A DNA stretch of 64,000 nucleotides from Paracoccaceae bacterium. GTDB taxonomy: Bacteria > Pseudomonadota > Alphaproteobacteria > Rhodobacterales > Rhodobacteraceae. Positions 34,122-43,692 of this stretch are shown piece by piece. The translations under genes were made by a program, and so were the position numbers. The stretch is from assembly GCA_014762635.1 (NCBI GenBank), contig JABURR010000039.1:1-64000 (forward strand), given 5' to 3'. The notes under the pieces were generated by a model. It was not told where the DNA came from and did no database searches. It was given only the letters and a program-made list of their open reading frames with translations. Position 1 is the stretch's first letter; the number at the start of each line of letters is the position of its first letter.

Positions 34122-34718
34122 TTACTCGGCCGCTTCGGGCGTTTCCGGAGCCTCGGGTTGCGCCGGTGCGTCGGGTTGCGCCGGAGCCTCGCCCGCAGCG
34201 GCTTCGGGTGCCTTGCGCGGTTTGCGCGGCTTTCGCTCTCGCTTGGGCTTGCTCTCGGGGGTTTCCACGAGGCCGCTGTCCTCGGTCTGCGCTTCGCCCA
34301 TGTCGATCACATCGTCGGGTTTGCGTTCTTCGCCGCGCGCCTCATCGGGCTGACCGTTGCGCCGGTCGTCCGGGCGACGGTCCTGGCGGCGATCCTCGTC
34401 ACGTTTTCGGCTGCCGTCGTCGTCCCGGCCCTGCGGCTGCTGCTCTTGCTGGTCGCGGCGGCTCTGGTCCATCTCGCGCTGCGCTTCGCCCAACATGCGG
34501 GTATAGTGCTCGGCATGTTGCTGGAAGTTTTCGGCGGCGACACGGTCATTTCCCAGATGTGCATCGCGTGCAAGCTGGTTGTACTTGTCGATGATCTGAG
34601 CCGGGGTGCCGCGCACCTTGCCCTCGGGGCCGGAGCTATCGAAAACCCGGTTAACGATATTGCCGACGGAGCGATTGCGGTTCGACTTCGACCGCGAGCG
34701 TGACTTGGAAGATCTCAT
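34122..34718 (-). CDS. DUF4167 domain-containing protein
   Basis: This 198-residue, very charged protein has an N-terminal conserved block of about 75 residues (R-N-R-S-V-G-N-I-V-N-R-V-F-D-S, G-T-P-A-Q-I-I-D-K-Y-N-Q-L-A-R-D-A, R-V-A-A-E-N-F-Q-Q-H-A-E-H-Y) that defines DUF4167. A long disordered tail of Arg/Asp and then Pro/Glu/Ala repeats follows. It has no membrane segment and is probably an RNA- or ribosome-associated protein, but its function has not been established. The conserved alphaproteobacterial position downstream of prfA-prmC, which encode termination and release-factor methylation, hints at a translation role. Confidence 0.85.
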   Translation of the reverse strand: MRSSKSRSRSKSNRNRSVGNIVNRVFDSSGPEGKVRGTPAQIIDKYNQLARDAHLGNDRVAAENFQQHAEHYTRMLGEAQREMDQSRRDQQEQQPQGRDDDGSRKRDEDRRQDRRPDDRRNGQPDEARGEERKPDDVIDMGEAQTEDSGLVETPESKPKRERKPRKPRKAPEAAAGEAPAQPDAPAQPEAPETPEAAE

Positions 34719-34923
34719 ATTGTCCTAAAATCCAGCCTTGTTATGGCTTCGCGCCCCTGAGCGGATACATCATACCTGCGATTGCCCGGGGCTATGCGAT
34801 TTTGTGGCTACGCAGCAAGGGGGACAGTCTTTGTCCCGCCGCCTGCTGTTCTTGAGTAATCACGAGAGGCGGAAAGAGACAAGCGGAATCTGAGAATTTC
34901 GACGTTTTCCCCGTCATTCGGCG

Positions 34924-35763
34924 TCATTTCGCCTCAGGGAGACGTCCTGCCACGACCCGATCCCTGCCATCCATGTCGGAATGGACGGTGGTATCTTGGA
35001 GCCCCGCCGCGCGGAACAGGGTTGCGACCGCCTCTCCCTGCGAGGCGCCGATCTCAACCAGTATCCTTCCGCCCGGGCGCAGATGGCCCGGGGCGTCGGC
35101 CAGGATCGCGCGGTATGCGCCCAGGCCATCCCCCTCGTCGGTGAGGGCCTGACGGGGCTCGTGGTCGCGCACCTCGGGCGCCAGGTCGGGCATTTCGGAG
35201 AGCGCGATATAAGGCGGGTTCGAGACGATCAGGTCGAAGTCGCCGGTCACGGGCGCGAACCAGTCACCGAGACGGAATTCCACGCGGTCGGCCAATCCGA
35301 GACGCGCGGCATTATCTCGTGCGATGGATAGGGCCGCCTCGGACACATCCGTGCCGAGACCGGTGGCGGCAGGGCGTTCGGCCAGAAGGGTCAGCAGGAT
35401 GCAGCCGGAACCTGTGCCAAGGTCGAGAACGCGAGCGAAACCCTGCGAAAGCGCCATATCCACAAGGGTTTCGGTTTCGGGCCGTGGGTCGAGAACGTCG
35501 CTGGTGACACGGAATTCGCGCCCGTAGAACTCGCGCCGACCGATGATCTGCGAGACTGGCACGCGGCGAAGACGCGCGGCGATGGCATCCTCGAAAGCAG
35601 CTTGGGCACCTTCGGGGATCGGGTCGCGCAAAACGAGGCTCAGGCGATCCGGGGCAATGCCAAGCGCATGGGCCATGAGGCGGCGGGCATCGCGCTGTGC
35701 GCCCTCGATCCCGGCCTCGGCCAGCCGCGCCGCGCCTTCGCGCAGCGCCTCGGCGGCGGTCAT
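34924..35763 (-). CDS. prmC: Peptide chain release factor N5-glutamine methyltransferase
   Basis: This 279-residue SAM-dependent enzyme methylates the GGQ glutamine of release factors. It shows the N-terminal helical domain, motif [12 protein letters not shown], and the catalytic N-P-P-Y (S-N-P-P-Y-I-A). Its start overlaps the end of prfA, its substrate gene, by four bases, giving coupled production. A 205-base gap to DUF4167 downstream contains a weak hairpin (34821-34837) that may end the transcript. Confidence 0.96.
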   Translation of the reverse strand: MTAAEALREGAARLAEAGIEGAQRDARRLMAHALGIAPDRLSLVLRDPIPEGAQAAFEDAIAARLRRVPVSQIIGRREFYGREFRVTSDVLDPRPETETLVDMALSQGFARVLDLGTGSGCILLTLLAERPAATGLGTDVSEAALSIARDNAARLGLADRVEFRLGDWFAPVTGDFDLIVSNPPYIALSEMPDLAPEVRDHEPRQALTDEGDGLGAYRAILADAPGHLRPGGRILVEIGASQGEAVATLFRAAGLQDTTVHSDMDGRDRVVAGRLPEAK

Positions 35764-36809
35764 GCCTCCATCTCGGCCAGTTTCGCGGCCTGATCTTCGG
35801 AGATCAGTGCGTCGATGATCTCGTCGATGTCGCCCGCCATGATCTGGTCGAGCTTGTAGAGGGTAAGGCCGATGCGGTGGTCCGTCATTCGTCCCTGCGG
35901 GAAGTTGTAGGTCCGGATCCGTTCCGAGCGGTCACCCGAGCCGACCTGGCTTTTTCGGGCGGCGGAGCGTTCGCTGTCGACCCGCTGGCGTTCAAGATCG
36001 TAGAGCCGCGCGCGCAGCACCTGCATGGCGATCTCGCGGTTTCGATGCTGGGATTTCTCGGAGCTGGTGACCACGAGGCCCGTGGGCAGGTGGGTGATCC
36101 GTACCGCCGAATCCGTGGTGTTCACGTGCTGCCCGCCCGCGCCCGAGGCGCGCATGGTGTCGATGCGGATATCCGTGGCGGGGATGTCGATGTCCACATC
36201 CTCGGCCTCGGGCAGCACGGCGACCGTGGCGGCGGAGGTGTGGATGCGGCCGCCGGATTCGGTTTCCGGCACACGCTGCACCCGGTGCACGCCGGATTCA
36301 AACTTGAGCCGGGCAAAGACGCCCTCGCCCTTCACGTTGGCGACCACTTCCTTGATGCCGCCCAGTTCGGTCTCCTGCAGTTCCACAACGTCGAACTGCC
36401 AGCCGCGCGCCTCGGCATAGCGTTGATACATGCGCAGCAGGTCGCCTGCGAACAGCGCCGCCTCCTCGCCGCCGGTGCCCGGGCGGATTTCCAGGATCGC
36501 GGGCCGCGCGTCGGCGGCGTCCTTGGGCAAGAGGGCCAGGCGCAGGGCCTGTTCAACCTCGGGCAGGCGTTCCTTCAGGCGGGGCAACTCGTCCTCGGCC
36601 AAGGCCCGCATTTCCGGATCGTCCAGCATCGCCTCGGCCTCGGCGATTTCGTCGGTCAGGCTGCGATATTCGGCGATCTGGGCCACGACCGGGCGCAGAT
36701 CGGCGTATTCGCGGCCAAGCGCGGCGATATCGCCCTCGCCGGTGGCAAGCTTCGCCTCGAGGAACTCGAAACGCTGGGTGATCTGGGCAAGGGTATCCTG
36801 GGGGACCAT
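35760..36809 (-). CDS. prfA: Peptide chain release factor 1
   Basis: This 349-residue class-I release factor recognises UAA and UAG. The codon-reading motif is near R-Q-V-D-S-E-R-S..., and the catalytic G-A-G-G-Q-H-V-N (about residues 222-229) contacts the peptidyl-transferase centre. The [11 protein letters not shown] and H-R-V-Q-R-V-P-x-T-E-x-x-G-R-I-H-T-S blocks are standard. Length is within the usual range. ATG is followed directly by the family sequence. It is coupled to prmC, which methylates this protein. A DUF1499 gene lies just upstream on the same strand. Confidence 0.97.
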   Translation of the reverse strand: MVPQDTLAQITQRFEFLEAKLATGEGDIAALGREYADLRPVVAQIAEYRSLTDEIAEAEAMLDDPEMRALAEDELPRLKERLPEVEQALRLALLPKDAADARPAILEIRPGTGGEEAALFAGDLLRMYQRYAEARGWQFDVVELQETELGGIKEVVANVKGEGVFARLKFESGVHRVQRVPETESGGRIHTSAATVAVLPEAEDVDIDIPATDIRIDTMRASGAGGQHVNTTDSAVRITHLPTGLVVTSSEKSQHRNREIAMQVLRARLYDLERQRVDSERSAARKSQVGSGDRSERIRTYNFPQGRMTDHRIGLTLYKLDQIMAGDIDEIIDALISEDQAAKLAEMEA

Positions 36810-36840
36810 GGTGGCGGTTTTGCCGATCCGGGCGGCGCGG

Positions 36841-37296
36841 TCAAGTGGCGCCTTCGATCCGCGCGAGCCATCCCATGAGCCGCGCGCGGTTCACGCCAAG
36901 GTCAGACCCGCCGAAGCGCAGCCGCGAGAAGACGGCGAGCGTCGCCTTCCCCTCGCCCGCCGGAACCGCGCGGACCGAGACGTAATCGGGGAATCCCATC
37001 CATTTCGTGCGGGTCACGTAGGTGATCTGGCCCTCTTCCACGCTTCCGGCCAGCTTCCGGGTGCGCGGCGCGGCCCGTGCCACCTGATCAAAAGCCGCCA
37101 GCAGGTCTTCGGACGTCATCTGCCATGTGGGCGCAACATCGTCACCGCCCTCAGGGCGCAGCAGGATGCCGGCCTCGCCCGGGCTGTCGGCGGAGAGCGG
37201 ATTCACGTGCCAGCGGACGGGGTCCGAGGGCGCAAGGCGGATATAGGCCAGAAGGCCAAGCAGCGCCACGACGACAAGAAGAAGGGTCAGTTTCAT
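36841..37296 (-). CDS. DUF1499 family membrane-anchored protein
   Basis: This 151-residue protein has one N-terminal membrane helix ([17 protein letters not shown], 3-19) serving as uncleaved anchor or signal, and a C-terminal DUF1499 region with [13 protein letters not shown] and [16 protein letters not shown]. The function is not known. It lies 31 bases upstream of prfA on the same strand and may be the first gene of that operon, though I see no mechanistic link to translation. Confidence 0.75.
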   Translation of the reverse strand: MKLTLLLVVVALLGLLAYIRLAPSDPVRWHVNPLSADSPGEAGILLRPEGGDDVAPTWQMTSEDLLAAFDQVARAAPRTRKLAGSVEEGQITYVTRTKWMGFPDYVSVRAVPAGEGKATLAVFSRLRFGGSDLGVNRARLMGWLARIEGAT

Positions 37297-37399
37297 TCCG
37301 ATCCAGATATGCCGCCCGGACGCTCAGTAAAAGCCCCGGCGGTGGACATTTCCCCCGTCCCCGATTGATAACGCCCTCAGGAAAGCAAAGGATGGCCCC

Positions 37400-38227
37400 A
37401 TGTCCGACTCCAGCGACGCCCTGATCCACGACCCCGACGGCGGGATGCCCCGGTTGCTCGAAATCATGCGTCGGTTGCGCGACCCTGAAACCGGCTGCCC
37501 CTGGGATATCGAACAAGACTTCGCGACCATCGCGCCCTACACCATCGAAGAGGCCTACGAGGTGGCCGACGCCATCGAGCGCGAGGCCTGGGGGGAGTTG
37601 AAAGGCGAGCTTGGCGACCTGCTCTTCCAATCGGTCTTCCACGCGCAGATGGCCGAGGAAAAGGGCCTGTTCGACTTCCACGATGTCGCCAACCAGATGT
37701 CCGACAAGATGGTGGCGCGCCACCCCCATGTCTTCGGCGACGAAAGCCGCGACAAGAGTGCCGAGCAGCAGACCCGCGACTGGGAGGAGATCAAGGCCGC
37801 TGAGCGCGCCGAACGGGCCGAGCGCGGCACGTTGGATGGTGTGGCGGCGGGGCTGCCTGCCCTGACCCGGGCCGTGAAGCTGCAAAAGCGCGCCGCGCGG
37901 GTGGGATTTGACTGGCCCTCGACCGACGAGGTGCTCGACAAGGTCGCCGAAGAGATGGCCGAACTGGTGGAGGCGCGCGAACAGGCCTCGCAGAACGAGG
38001 TTGAGGAAGAATTCGGCGATCTGCTCTTCGTCATGGCCAACCTGGCCCGGCACTTGGAAGTCGACCCCGAATCCGCCCTGCGCCGTGCCAATGCCAAGTT
38101 CACCCGCCGGTTTCGTTCGATCGAGGCGGCGCTGGCCGAGCGGGGCAAGCGGCCGGAACAATCGAACCTCGAGGAAATGGATGCGCTTTGGGACGCGGCG
38201 AAAGCTGCGGAAAAGGCCTCTCGATAG
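37400..38227 (+). CDS. mazG: Nucleoside triphosphate pyrophosphohydrolase MazG
   Basis: This 275-residue all-alpha NTP pyrophosphohydrolase cleans non-canonical nucleotides and may lower stringent-response alarmones. It has two MazG domains: the first opens with L-L-E-I-M-R-R-L-R-D-P-E-T-G-C-P-W-D and E-E-A-Y-E-V-A-D-A-I with metal-binding E-x-x-E-D/E-x-x-D helices (G-E-L-G-D-L-L-F-Q); the second repeats E-E-F-G-D-L-L-F-V near residue 205. ATG follows AAAGGA by seven bases. Divergent from DUF1499. A long T-rich stretch after the stop may help termination. Confidence 0.95.
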   Translation: MSDSSDALIHDPDGGMPRLLEIMRRLRDPETGCPWDIEQDFATIAPYTIEEAYEVADAIEREAWGELKGELGDLLFQSVFHAQMAEEKGLFDFHDVANQMSDKMVARHPHVFGDESRDKSAEQQTRDWEEIKAAERAERAERGTLDGVAAGLPALTRAVKLQKRAARVGFDWPSTDEVLDKVAEEMAELVEAREQASQNEVEEEFGDLLFVMANLARHLEVDPESALRRANAKFTRRFRSIEAALAERGKRPEQSNLEEMDALWDAAKAAEKASR

Positions 38228-38253
38228 GGTCGAAATTTTTCCGATTTTTTTCG

Positions 38254-38289
38254 TCAAGTATTGACCTGACCAAAAGACTCGGGTTTAAG
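38254..38289 (+). promoter_or_regulatory. Promoter with overlapping TCAA-N3-TTGA dyad for the iron-binding protein gene
   Basis: TTGACC (38261-38266) and TTTAAG (38284-38289) are separated by 17 bases, a good sigma-70-type promoter 28 bases before the start codon. A short TCAA-N3-TTGA inverted repeat (38254-38264) overlaps the -35 box and could bind an iron-responsive repressor. No full Irr or Fur box is recognisable. Confidence 0.45.
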
Positions 38290-38316
38290 CCTCCTCGTCA
38301 AGAACAGGAGGCACCT

Positions 38317-39324
38317 ATGACCTTGCGCACGATTTTCCTGGGCAGCGTGGCCGCTCTGATGGCCCTGCCCGCAGTCGCAGACGAAGTGAACATCTACACC
38401 ACCCGCCAGCCCGAGCTGATCCAGCCGGTGATGGACGCTTTCACCAAGGAAACCGGGATCGAAGTCAACATGGCCTTCGTCGACGGCGGCATTGTCGAAC
38501 GGTTGAAGGCCGAGGGCGCACGTTCTCCCGCCGACCTGGTGATGACGGTGGATATCGCCAACCTGAAGCAGATCGTGGACGCGAACGTGATCCAACCTGT
38601 GGACAGCGACGTGCTGGAGGCCAACATCCCCGCCGCCCTGCGCGACAGCGATGACCTGTGGTTCGGCCTCACGGCCCGCGGTCGCGTGGTCTATGCCTCC
38701 AAGGATCGCGTGGCGGACGGCGAAGTCGTCACCTACGAGGGGCTGGCCGATGACAAGTGGGAAGACCGGATCTGTACCCGCTCGGGCACCCATAACTACA
38801 ACCTCGCGCTTCTGTCGGCGGTGATTGCCCACCACGGCGAAGAGGCCGCCAAGGAATGGGCCGCGGGCGTGAAGGACAACCTGGCGCGCAAGCCCCAGGG
38901 CAACGACCGCGCGCAGGTCAAGGCGATCTGGGCCGGGGAATGCGACATCTCGCTGGGCAATACCTACTACATGGGCGCCATGCTCAATGACGACGAGCAA
39001 AAGGAATGGGCGGATTCGGTTCGCATCATCTTCCCGGTCTTCGAGGATGGCGGCACCCACCTGAACGTCTCGGGCGTCGCACTGACCAAGGCGGCCCCCA
39101 ACAAGGACGCGGCGATCCAACTCATGGAATACCTCTCCTCGCCCGAGGCGCAGGCGATCTACGCCGAGGTGAACTATGAATACCCGGTGCTGATGTCCGC
39201 CGAGGTTTCGGACATGGTTGCAAGCTGGGGCACCTTCCTGCCCGATGACATCCCGCTGACCGATGTGGCCGAGAACCGCGGCACCGCGCTCCGGATCATG
39301 GAAGAGGTTGATTTCGACGGCTGA
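38317..39324 (+). CDS. Ferric-iron ABC transporter periplasmic binding protein
   Basis: This 335-residue protein has a signal peptide (M-T-L-R-T-I-F-L-G-S-V-A-A-L-M-A-L-P-A-V-A) and the FutA/FbpA-type fold that binds Fe(III). Visible features are N-I-Y-T-T-R-Q-P at the N-terminus, A-D-L-V-M-T-V-D, and paired tyrosines in G-N-T-Y-Y-M-G near residue 225, the usual iron-ligand position. CAGGAGG precedes the ATG. The permease and ATPase genes that normally follow are absent; a strong terminator closes the gene after 32 bases, so it is monocistronic and must use a transporter encoded elsewhere. Confidence 0.9.
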   Translation: MTLRTIFLGSVAALMALPAVADEVNIYTTRQPELIQPVMDAFTKETGIEVNMAFVDGGIVERLKAEGARSPADLVMTVDIANLKQIVDANVIQPVDSDVLEANIPAALRDSDDLWFGLTARGRVVYASKDRVADGEVVTYEGLADDKWEDRICTRSGTHNYNLALLSAVIAHHGEEAAKEWAAGVKDNLARKPQGNDRAQVKAIWAGECDISLGNTYYMGAMLNDDEQKEWADSVRIIFPVFEDGGTHLNVSGVALTKAAPNKDAAIQLMEYLSSPEAQAIYAEVNYEYPVLMSAEVSDMVASWGTFLPDDIPLTDVAENRGTALRIMEEVDFDG

Positions 39325-39356
39325 ACCGTATCGGGTCACCGTACACGATCACAGGA

Positions 39357-39386
39357 GGCGGGGGCGGAGATGCCCTCGCCTTTTTT
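39357..39386 (+). terminator. Rho-independent terminator after the iron-binding protein gene
   Basis: A nine-base stem (GGCGGGGGC / GCCCTCGCC, one G-T wobble) with a six-base loop is followed by TTTTTT. It separates the iron-binding protein gene from the nucleoside hydrolase gene. Confidence 0.9.
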
Positions 39387-39426
39387 CGTTTCCAAGGCTA
39401 CAGGGGAAGAAACGGCGGAGGGTTTC

Positions 39427-40368
39427 ATGGCACGGCGCAAGATCATCATCGACACCGATCCCGGGCAGGACGATGCCGTCGCGATCCTTCTGGCGCTTTC
39501 CAGCCCCGAGGAGCTGGACGTGCTGGGCATCACGGCGGTCGCCGGAAACGTGCCGCTGCCGCTCACCTCGCGCAACGCGCGGGTGATCTGCGAGCTGGCG
39601 GGGAAGCATGAAACCCCGATCTTCGCGGGCTGTGCCGCGCCGTTGCAGCGGCGGCTGGTGACGGCCGAGCATGTCCACGGCAAGACCGGCCTCGACGGCT
39701 ATGACCTGCCGGACCCGACCCTACCGCTGCGTGATGCCCATGCGGTGGATTTCATCATCGAGACCCTGCGCACCGAAGCCCCGGGCAGCGTGACGCTCTG
39801 CCCTCTGGGACCGCTCACCAACATCGCCACGGCCCTGACCCGCGCCCCGGATATCGCCGGGCGGGTGCAGGAGATCGTTCTGATGGGCGGCGCCTATTTC
39901 GAGGTGGGCAACATCACCCCGGCCGCAGAATTCAACATCTACGTCGACCCGGAAGCCGCTGATATCGTGTTCAAATCAGGCATTCCTATAACCGTTATGC
40001 CGCTGGACGTGACCCACAAGGCGCTGATCAACCCGCCCCGGCTGGAAGCGATCCGCGCGATCGGCACGCCGCTGTCGCAGGCGGTGGGCGGCTGGATGGA
40101 TTTCTACGAGCGTTTCGATGTTGAGAAATACGGCGGCGCGGGCGGCCCGCTGCACGACCCGACGGTGATCGCCTACCTGCTGCGGCCCGATCTGTTCTCA
40201 GGCAAGCATATCAACGTGGAGATCGAAACCGCCTCGGACCTGACGCGGGGCATGACCGTCGCCGACTGGTGGCGGGTGACGGACCGCAAGGCCAACGCCA
40301 CCTTTGTCGGAGATCTGAATGCGGAGGGGTTCTTCGGCCTTCTGACCGAGCGGCTGGCCCGCCTTTGA
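39427..40368 (+). CDS. Inosine-uridine-preferring nucleoside hydrolase family protein
   Basis: This 313-residue nucleoside hydrolase cleaves the N-glycosidic bond of ribonucleosides. The calcium-binding signature I-I-I-D-T-D-P-G-Q-D-D-A is at the N-terminus. L-G-P-L-T-N-I-A-T-A-L, M-G-G-A-Y-F-E-V-G-N-I-T-P-A-A-E-F-N and the late H-D-P-T-V-I-A-Y-L carry the other metal and ribose contacts. The ATG at 39427 follows GGAGGG; the upstream frame includes the terminator and is not coding. No transporter or kinase for salvage is adjacent. Confidence 0.92.
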   Translation: MARRKIIIDTDPGQDDAVAILLALSSPEELDVLGITAVAGNVPLPLTSRNARVICELAGKHETPIFAGCAAPLQRRLVTAEHVHGKTGLDGYDLPDPTLPLRDAHAVDFIIETLRTEAPGSVTLCPLGPLTNIATALTRAPDIAGRVQEIVLMGGAYFEVGNITPAAEFNIYVDPEAADIVFKSGIPITVMPLDVTHKALINPPRLEAIRAIGTPLSQAVGGWMDFYERFDVEKYGGAGGPLHDPTVIAYLLRPDLFSGKHINVEIETASDLTRGMTVADWWRVTDRKANATFVGDLNAEGFFGLLTERLARL

Positions 40369-40408
40369 CATGGTGGAAACCGGTGCGTTGCCGACCTAGG
40401 TTCTGGGC

Positions 40409-41848
40409 ATGACCTTGCAGTTCCCCTTCGACAACAGCTACGCTCGCCTGCCCGACAGGTTCTACACAAGGCTTGCCCCCACCCCGGTGAAGAAACCCGG
40501 GCTGATCGCGGTGAACGAGGCCCTGGCGCATGAACTTGGCCTCGACCCTCAGGCGCTGGCCTCGGACGGCGGCCTGTCGGTTCTGGCGGGCAACGCGGTG
40601 CCGGAAGGTGCCGATCCCCTGGCCCAGGCCTATGCCGGGCACCAGTTCGGCGGCTGGGTGCCGCAACTGGGTGACGGGCGCGCGGTTTTGCTGGGCGAGG
40701 TTGTGGGCCAGGACGGGGCCCGCCGCGATATCCAGCTCAAGGGCTCTGGTCCCACGCCCTATAGCCGGATGGGTGACGGGCGCGCCTGGCTGGGGCCTGT
40801 GCTGCGGGAATACATCGTGTCCGAGGCGATGCACGCCCTTGGCATTCCCACAACCCGCGCGCTGGCCGCTGTCACCACCGGCGAGACGGTGGTACGCGAG
40901 GCACCCCTGCCCGGCGCGGTGCTGACCCGTGTCGCCCGCAGCCATATCCGCGTGGGCACGTTCCAGTTCTTCGCCGCGCGGGGGGATGAGGACGGCCTCA
41001 AGGCGCTGACCGATCATGTGATTGCCCGCCATTACCCCGAGGCAGACAACGCCTTGGAGTTGCTCGAGGCCGTCATCGGGGCGCAGGCCCGACTCGTGGC
41101 AAAATGGTTGGGGGTGGGCTTCATCCACGGCGTGATGAACACCGACAACATGGCGATCTCGGGCGAGACGATCGATTACGGCCCCTGCGCCTTCATGGAT
41201 CGCTACCACCCCGAGACGGTCTTCAGTTCGATCGACGCCTACGGGCGCTATGCCTATAACAAGCAGCCCGATGTCGCGGTCTGGAACCTCGCGCAATTCG
41301 CGACCTGCCTGCTGCCGCTGATGGAGGGCGGGCGCGACAAGGCCGTGGCCGATGCGACCGAAGCCGTGCATCGCTTCCCCGCGCTGTTCCAGGCTGCATG
41401 GCTGGAGGTCTTCCGCGCCAAGCTGGGGCTGGAAACGGTCGAAGACGGGGATGAAGACCTGATCGACGACCTGCTGAACCGCATGGCGGCTGGCGGCGCG
41501 GATTTCACCAACGCGTTCCGTGGCCAATCCGACGGAACCGCCCGCGATGCGTTTGAAAATTCGGCTCTCTATGACGAGTGGCACCCGCGCTGGACCGCCC
41601 GGCTGGCGCGTGAGGACACCACGCCCGAGGCCCGCCAATCGGCCCTCGAGGCCGCCAATCCGGCCCTCATCCCGCGCAATCACCGGGTGGAACAGGCGAT
41701 CCAGGCCGCGGTCAAAGGTGACCTCGACCCCTTCCGCAGGTTGACGCAAGCCCTTGCCAACCCGTATGAATTGAAGGGCGAGAACAAGGATCTGACCGCG
41801 CCGCCCACGGCGGCGGAGGTCGTAAGACAAACATTTTGTGGCACATAG
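40409..41848 (+). CDS. selO: Protein adenylyltransferase SelO (YdiU/UPF0061)
   Basis: This 479-residue pseudokinase-fold enzyme transfers AMP to hydroxyl side chains of proteins, a role described for bacterial and mitochondrial SelO in redox stress. Conserved blocks are [42 protein letters not shown] and D-Y-G-P-C-A-F-M-D. It ends F-C-G-T, with cysteine third from the end, the position of selenocysteine in many eukaryotic forms. Length is normal. An orphan GAF histidine kinase gene starts 58 bases downstream. Confidence 0.94.
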   Translation: MTLQFPFDNSYARLPDRFYTRLAPTPVKKPGLIAVNEALAHELGLDPQALASDGGLSVLAGNAVPEGADPLAQAYAGHQFGGWVPQLGDGRAVLLGEVVGQDGARRDIQLKGSGPTPYSRMGDGRAWLGPVLREYIVSEAMHALGIPTTRALAAVTTGETVVREAPLPGAVLTRVARSHIRVGTFQFFAARGDEDGLKALTDHVIARHYPEADNALELLEAVIGAQARLVAKWLGVGFIHGVMNTDNMAISGETIDYGPCAFMDRYHPETVFSSIDAYGRYAYNKQPDVAVWNLAQFATCLLPLMEGGRDKAVADATEAVHRFPALFQAAWLEVFRAKLGLETVEDGDEDLIDDLLNRMAAGGADFTNAFRGQSDGTARDAFENSALYDEWHPRWTARLAREDTTPEARQSALEAANPALIPRNHRVEQAIQAAVKGDLDPFRRLTQALANPYELKGENKDLTAPPTAAEVVRQTFCGT

Positions 41849-41905
41849 CTCGACCGTGACGAGTTGAACTCGCCGTGGCCCGGCGCAATTGGGAAAGGGC
41901 CTGGC

Positions 41906-42985
41906 ATGCTTGTCGCGCCCACGCCAGAAACGACCGAGCGGCTGCGCGCCCTCCGCGAACTCGGGATCCTCGACACCCCGAACGAGAGGGAATTCGACGA
42001 CATCACCGCATTCGCCGCGCGCATGTGCAACGTGCCGGTGGCGCTGATTTCCTTCGTCGACCTCGATCGTCAGTGGTTCAAATCCTCGACCGGGGTCAAT
42101 GTGCGGGAAACGCCGCTCAGCAACTCCATCTGCAGCTATGCGCTTGACGAGGAAGAACTGCTCGAGATCCCTGATTGCACCAAGGACGCGCGGTCCAAGG
42201 ACAACCCCACCGTTACCGGCGCGCCGCAGTTCAGGTTCTACGCGGGCGCCGTTCTGCGCACCTCGGACGGGGTGGCGATTGGCACGCTCTGCGTGCTGGA
42301 TCACCAGCCGCGCAAGCTGTCCGCCCGGCAACGGGACGTGCTGCTGCTGCTGGCCAAGCAGGTGATGAAGCAGGTGGAGTTGCAACACGCGCTGGATCTT
42401 CAGCAACTGCTGCGTGCCGAGGTCGATCACCGGGTAAAGAACTCCCTGCAAATGGTGGCGACCCTTCTGCGGTTCCAGAAGACCTCTCTGACGACACCCG
42501 AGGCCCGCGCGGCGATGGACGATGCCGGCCGCCGGGTCGAGGCGATCGCGGCCCTGCACTCAGAGCTTTACCGCGGGAACGACGTGTCTACCGTCGCGCT
42601 CGGGACCTTCCTGATCCGGCTTGCAGAGCTTCTCAGGCAGCAATTGCCCGACCATATCAGCCTGGACGTGGATATCGCCCCCGCCGCCCTCGTCACCTCC
42701 AAGGCCAGCGCCCTGGGCATGATCGTCAGCGAGTTCGTCGCGAACTCGACCAAACATGCGTTTCAGGACCGCGAGACCGGGTTCATCGGCGTGATGGGCC
42801 GCGCGGTGGGCGACGTCTATGTCCTGACGGTCGAGGATGACGGGATCGGCATGCCGGAAACCCGGTCCGGATCGGGGCTGGGCCTCAGGATCATCCAGAT
42901 CTCGGCCGGGCAACTGGACGCCGAGGCGGACACCACCAGCACCCCGGGCATGGGCACAAGGCTCAGGCTGGAGTTCGCGCTCTAG
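41906..42985 (+). CDS. GAF-domain sensor histidine kinase (HisKA_2 type)
   Basis: This 359-residue soluble kinase has a GAF domain (about 10-165, with F-D-D-I-T-A-F-A-A-R-M-C-N-V-P-V and A-I-G-T-L-C-V-L-D), a HisKA_2 dimerisation helix with E-V-D-H-R-V-K-N-S-L-Q-M-V (phospho-His about 176) and a HATPase_c domain (V-S-E-F-V-A-N-S-T-K-H-A-F, D-D-G-I-G-M-P). There is no membrane segment, so it senses a cytoplasmic cue, perhaps a small molecule or redox change. No response regulator is adjacent. ATG at 41906 follows GGGAAAGGG. The C-terminus overlaps the convergent membrane-protein gene by four bases. Confidence 0.88.
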   Translation: MLVAPTPETTERLRALRELGILDTPNEREFDDITAFAARMCNVPVALISFVDLDRQWFKSSTGVNVRETPLSNSICSYALDEEELLEIPDCTKDARSKDNPTVTGAPQFRFYAGAVLRTSDGVAIGTLCVLDHQPRKLSARQRDVLLLLAKQVMKQVELQHALDLQQLLRAEVDHRVKNSLQMVATLLRFQKTSLTTPEARAAMDDAGRRVEAIAALHSELYRGNDVSTVALGTFLIRLAELLRQQLPDHISLDVDIAPAALVTSKASALGMIVSEFVANSTKHAFQDRETGFIGVMGRAVGDVYVLTVEDDGIGMPETRSGSGLGLRIIQISAGQLDAEADTTSTPGMGTRLRLEFAL

Positions 42986-43626
42986 CGCCGGCGCCCCAGG
43001 CGGGAAAAGAACCGGCGGTTCAGGCGCACGAACTCACCGATAAGCCAGGGCAGGCCACCCTCTTCCCGCCCGATCAGGTAGAGGAACCCGGCCCCGGCTC
43101 CGATCGCGCCGCCCAAAAGGTCCACGATCAGGTCCCACATCGTGTCGATCAGGCCGGATTTCTGCATGTTCAGGCCGAAGGACTGGTCCATCAGGAACTC
43201 GAATATCTCCCAGCTGACGCCCATGGCCACGGCAAAACACCACCCCAGGAAGGCCACCGCCCAAGCGGGCGCGGCATAGCGGTCGCCCTGGAACAGCACG
43301 AAGATGAAGATGAACCCCACCATGCCGAAGCCCACGGCGGAGAGCCCGTGCAGCGCGATATCCCACCACCAGTAGCGCTCGTAGAAGGCCACCGCCTCGC
43401 CCAGGAAAAGGGTCGCGAAGATGAAGAGGACCACGCCGCTGAGGAAGGGCATCGGCACCCTGACCCCGTATCGCGCCGCGATATGGCCGGGCGCCAGCGT
43501 GACGAGGAATGTCACCAGCGCGACGAACCCCATGGACCAGCGCGCCTCGGCCAGGGACCAGACAAAGGCAACGGCCAGCGTCGCCCAGACCCCGTAGACA
43601 AGATAGCTTTGGCCCCTCCAGAACAT
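42982..43626 (-). CDS. DUF2238-like integral membrane protein
   Basis: This 214-residue protein has about six helices and the blocks W-W-D-I-A-L-H-G-L-S-A-V-G-F-G, S-W-E-I-F-E-F-L-M-D and I-D-T-M-W-D-L-I-V-D-L-L-G-G, similar to the YjdF/DUF2238 family. The conserved His, Glu and paired Asp residues inside or next to helices suggest a metal or proton site. The function is not known. It is divergent from the endonuclease/exonuclease/phosphatase gene 66 bases away and convergent with the kinase. Confidence 0.65.
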   Translation of the reverse strand: MFWRGQSYLVYGVWATLAVAFVWSLAEARWSMGFVALVTFLVTLAPGHIAARYGVRVPMPFLSGVVLFIFATLFLGEAVAFYERYWWWDIALHGLSAVGFGMVGFIFIFVLFQGDRYAAPAWAVAFLGWCFAVAMGVSWEIFEFLMDQSFGLNMQKSGLIDTMWDLIVDLLGGAIGAGAGFLYLIGREEGGLPWLIGEFVRLNRRFFSRLGRRR

Positions 43627-43692
43627 GGAGAAAGGCTATCCGCAGCCGCCGCGATCTACAATTGCCATGAAACCATCCCCATATAGAGAGCA

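Noticed and set aside
34821-34837. GGGACA-N5-TGTCCC hairpin downstream of prmC as terminator
   Set aside because: Only a six-base stem and no U-tract; too weak to annotate.
40211-42559. Long open frame (782 codons) on the minus strand
   Set aside because: It lies antisense to selO and the GAF kinase, both with clear family motifs. Long antisense frames are common in GC-rich DNA; its translation is low-complexity with no domain.
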